From Bacteroidota bacterium (GTDB taxonomy: Bacteria; Bacteroidota; Bacteroidia; Bacteroidales; JADFUO01): a stretch of DNA of 7,788 bases. Where the stretch lies: NCBI GenBank assembly GCA_030614305.1, contig JAUWKH010000073.1, positions 1 through 7,788 on the forward strand, read 5' to 3'. Each line of letters opens with the position of its first letter. Positions within the stretch are counted from its first letter, which is position 1. The notes beneath the pieces were generated by a model, which was given only the letters and a program-made list of their open reading frames with translations, was not told the origin of the DNA and did not search any database. The position numbers and the translations under genes are program-made. This document shows positions 6,048 to 7,788 of this stretch, one piece after another.

Positions 6048-6971
6048 CTATTTTAAGAATTTATAAGATATACCGATTCCAAGTAATTGCATAATCTGGG
6101 TTCTTGGACCAATTTTACCGTCTTTATCTTTAATCGGGATATCATCATCATATACCATCTGTAAACCGAAATTTGCTGCAAGCCATTCGTTAATTGTAAA
6201 ATTTATCATTGTATCCCAATTAACATCAATATTTTGCGGATTATTAAAATAATCAGAGAACAGTTCCAGTTTGGTTTGTAAATCAACATTTTTTATTATA
6301 TTTTTTTTAAATATAAACCGGAAGTATGCTCCAAATTCATTTTTCACTTTCTTCCCTTGTTTAATTATATTTCCCTGTCCGTCATATTCGGCAGGATCAA
6401 CCCCAAAAGCCCCTTTATTTGCCAAATCCTGATTGTTTACAAAAATAAATCTTGCAGTAACCGGCGATAAGTAAAGCGACAGAAAATCATTAGGACAATA
6501 TTCCATTCCCAAACCTATTGATAAATAAGCCGGAGCTAAAAAATCGGAGATTTTTACTTTTGTAGAGTCCACATCATCAGGATAATCATAGCCCGCAGAA
6601 AACTGTGTCTTAAAATTGAATAAAGCGGAGTAGTACCATTTATCAGCCGCTTTAATTCCATAACTTGACGAAAAATCAATTTTATCTTCACTTTTACGGA
6701 ATTCTCTGTTGCCTGTTTTTGTTTGGCCGTAAACCAATGCTAACATATTTTCCCATTTCGACTTATTTTTTTCATATTTTGCATACAGATTAATAAATCC
6801 ATTTAAGGTAATATTATTTTCACCACCTACAGCCCAGTTTGTAAATGAGGCTTGAGAGAACATTAATGATGCATCTCCACTTGTTGTCCAGGCTGGAACT
6901 GTGTCATTTTGAGCTTTTGAGGCAAGTCCAAGAAAAAGTAAGCCTGCTAATAATACTGTAATTTTATTCAT
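6048..6971 (-). CDS. DUF3078 outer-membrane-associated protein
   Basis: This 307-residue protein has an N-terminal signal peptide: Lys3, a hydrophobic core at about 4-17, and a likely cleavage after A-S-K-A (residue 20). The mature chain opens with W-x-x-x-G-D-A-S-L-M-F-S-Q-A-S-F-T-N-W-A-V-G-G-E-N (about 28-52). This is the hallmark of the DUF3078 family, which is nearly confined to Bacteroidota. The remainder alternates short amphipathic strands (for example W-E-N-M-L-A-L-V-Y-G, W-Y-Y-S-A-L-F-N-F-K-T-Q-F) and ends S-Y-K-F-L-K, consistent with an outer-membrane beta-barrel. Its function is unknown. Family members are about 280-350 residues, so this looks full length. It starts 25 bp after the mechanosensitive-channel stop and is probably cotranscribed with it. 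That pairing may reflect a cell-envelope or osmotic role (inference). Confidence 0.85.
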   Translation of the reverse strand: MNKITVLLAGLLFLGLASKAQNDTVPAWTTSGDASLMFSQASFTNWAVGGENNITLNGFINLYAKYEKNKSKWENMLALVYGQTKTGNREFRKSEDKIDFSSSYGIKAADKWYYSALFNFKTQFSAGYDYPDDVDSTKVKISDFLAPAYLSIGLGMEYCPNDFLSLYLSPVTARFIFVNNQDLANKGAFGVDPAEYDGQGNIIKQGKKVKNEFGAYFRFIFKKNIIKNVDLQTKLELFSDYFNNPQNIDVNWDTMINFTINEWLAANFGLQMVYDDDIPIKDKDGKIGPRTQIMQLLGIGISYKFLK

Positions 6972-6996
6972 TTTATAAAATTTTAATTCTTAATAA

Positions 6997-7788
6997 TTAT
7001 TTTTCATTATAAACATGAACATCTGTTTGCGGGAAGGGTATTGAAATACTTTCCTTGTCAAATGATTTCTTTACATTTTCAGTCATATCATGGAAAATTC
7101 CCCAATAATCAGCAGCATTAGCCCAAACACGAACAACAAAATTAACCGAACTGTCAGCCAATTCGGAAACTGCAATGAATGGTTCCGGATCTTTTAAAAT
7201 CCTGCTGTCAGCGGCAATCAGATTATTGATAATCTTTCTTGCTTTGTCGATATCATCACCGTATCCAATGCCGAATGTAAAATCAACGCGGCGCTGTGGT
7301 TCGGTTGAGAAATTAGTCATAGCGTTTGTTGATAACCCTCCATTAGGAATAATAATGGTTTTGTTGTCAGGAGTTTTAAGAATAGTATTAAAAATCTGAA
7401 TTTCTTTAACGGTTCCCATAAACCCTTGGGCCTGGATAAAATCTCCCACTTTGAACGGTTTGAATAAAACAAGCATTACTCCTCCTGCAAAATTTTGATA
7501 AGTACCTGCTAATGCCATACCGACTGCTAAAACCAAAGCAGTTAATATAGCTACAAAAGATATCATTTCAATTCCTATCATACTAATTACGCTAATAATC
7601 AACATGATCTTCAATAATATTGACAGGAATGAGCGGACAAAACCCCTGAGAGTTATGTCAACATCCTTTTTTTCCATAGTACGGACAATAGCTTTCACAA
7701 TTATTTTGATAACCCAAAGTCCAATAATTAGCGTAATGATGGCGAGCAAAAGCTTCAGCCCGTATTTAATTGCTAAATCATAAAAGAA
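6997..7788 (-). CDS. mscS: MscS-type small-conductance mechanosensitive channel (N-terminus off the window)
   Basis: The reading frame stays open to the window edge at 7788, giving 263 residues. An in-frame TTG at 7749 is not the start, because coding-like sequence (F-F-Y-D-L-A-I-K-Y-G) continues upstream. Three membrane segments are visible at about residues 14-35, 52-72 and 77-107 of the fragment. The third is the pore helix L-A-V-G-M-A-L-A-G, then F-A-G-G and F-K-P-F-K-V-G-D. Aligned by eye with E. coli MscS, the gate leucine L105 is kept (Leu87 here) and L109 is Met91. The cytoplasmic beta domain has G-T-V-K-E-I-Q-I-F-N-T, I-I-P-N-G, N-F-S and V-N-F-V-V-R-V-W, and the protein ends I-P-F-P-Q-T-D-V-H-V. 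It would sit in the inner membrane and release solutes on hypo-osmotic shock. E. coli MscS has 286 residues, so roughly 15-25 residues are missing. Confidence 0.92.
   Translation of the reverse strand, partial: FFYDLAIKYGLKLLLAIITLIIGLWVIKIIVKAIVRTMEKKDVDITLRGFVRSFLSILLKIMLIISVISMIGIEMISFVAILTALVLAVGMALAGTYQNFAGGVMLVLFKPFKVGDFIQAQGFMGTVKEIQIFNTILKTPDNKTIIIPNGGLSTNAMTNFSTEPQRRVDFTFGIGYGDDIDKARKIINNLIAADSRILKDPEPFIAVSELADSSVNFVVRVWANAADYWGIFHDMTENVKKSFDKESISIPFPQTDVHVYNEK

Noticed and set aside
6997..7749. The MscS gene starting at the TTG at 7749
   Set aside because: The frame is open to the window edge and the upstream residues look like the normal N-terminal part of MscS, so the gene is partial and does not start there.

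Overview
The window is an AT-rich stretch of bacterial chromosome, most likely from a member of the Bacteroidota. Four things point there: an outer-membrane DUF3078-type protein (a family concentrated in that phylum), genes that mostly lack a Shine-Dalgarno sequence, a good match to the Bacteroidota -33/-7 promoter (TTG-N19-TAATTTTG), and a Bacteroidota-style lipoprotein. All ten genes I can support lie on the minus strand, so transcription runs from the right end of the window to the left. I saw no tRNA, rRNA, CRISPR array or transposase.

In transcription order: the right end (7788 to 6048) holds an MscS-type mechanosensitive channel, cut off at its N-terminus by the window edge, followed 25 bp later by a secreted DUF3078 beta-barrel-like protein. 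After a 135 bp gap with a promoter come a small KdgF-like cupin and a 413-residue protein that I cannot assign to a characterised family (5912 to 4307). A 278 bp gap follows. It contains an imperfect inverted repeat of 'ATTTGGAATTT'-type motifs. Next is a small AT-rich lipoprotein (4028 to 3495), then three closely spaced metabolic genes: a fold-type I PLP aminotransferase of the 2-aminoadipate/MocR-like class, an atypical short-chain dehydrogenase whose YxxxK pair is replaced by SxxxR, and a stand-alone homoserine dehydrogenase without aspartokinase or ACT domain (3445 to 350). The left edge holds a DUF4258 gene and, 5 bp further on, the first 14 codons of a YgiT-type zinc-finger gene. This resembles a type II toxin-antitoxin-like pair.

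The most interesting content is the metabolic block. A cupin, an unassigned 413-residue protein, an aminotransferase, an unusual SDR and a homoserine dehydrogenase share one orientation, with no threonine or methionine biosynthesis genes beside them. This could be an uncharacterised amino-acid conversion pathway, interrupted in this genome by the repeat element and the lipoprotein. That is inference from gene content and order. It needs comparative genomics and biochemistry to support it.
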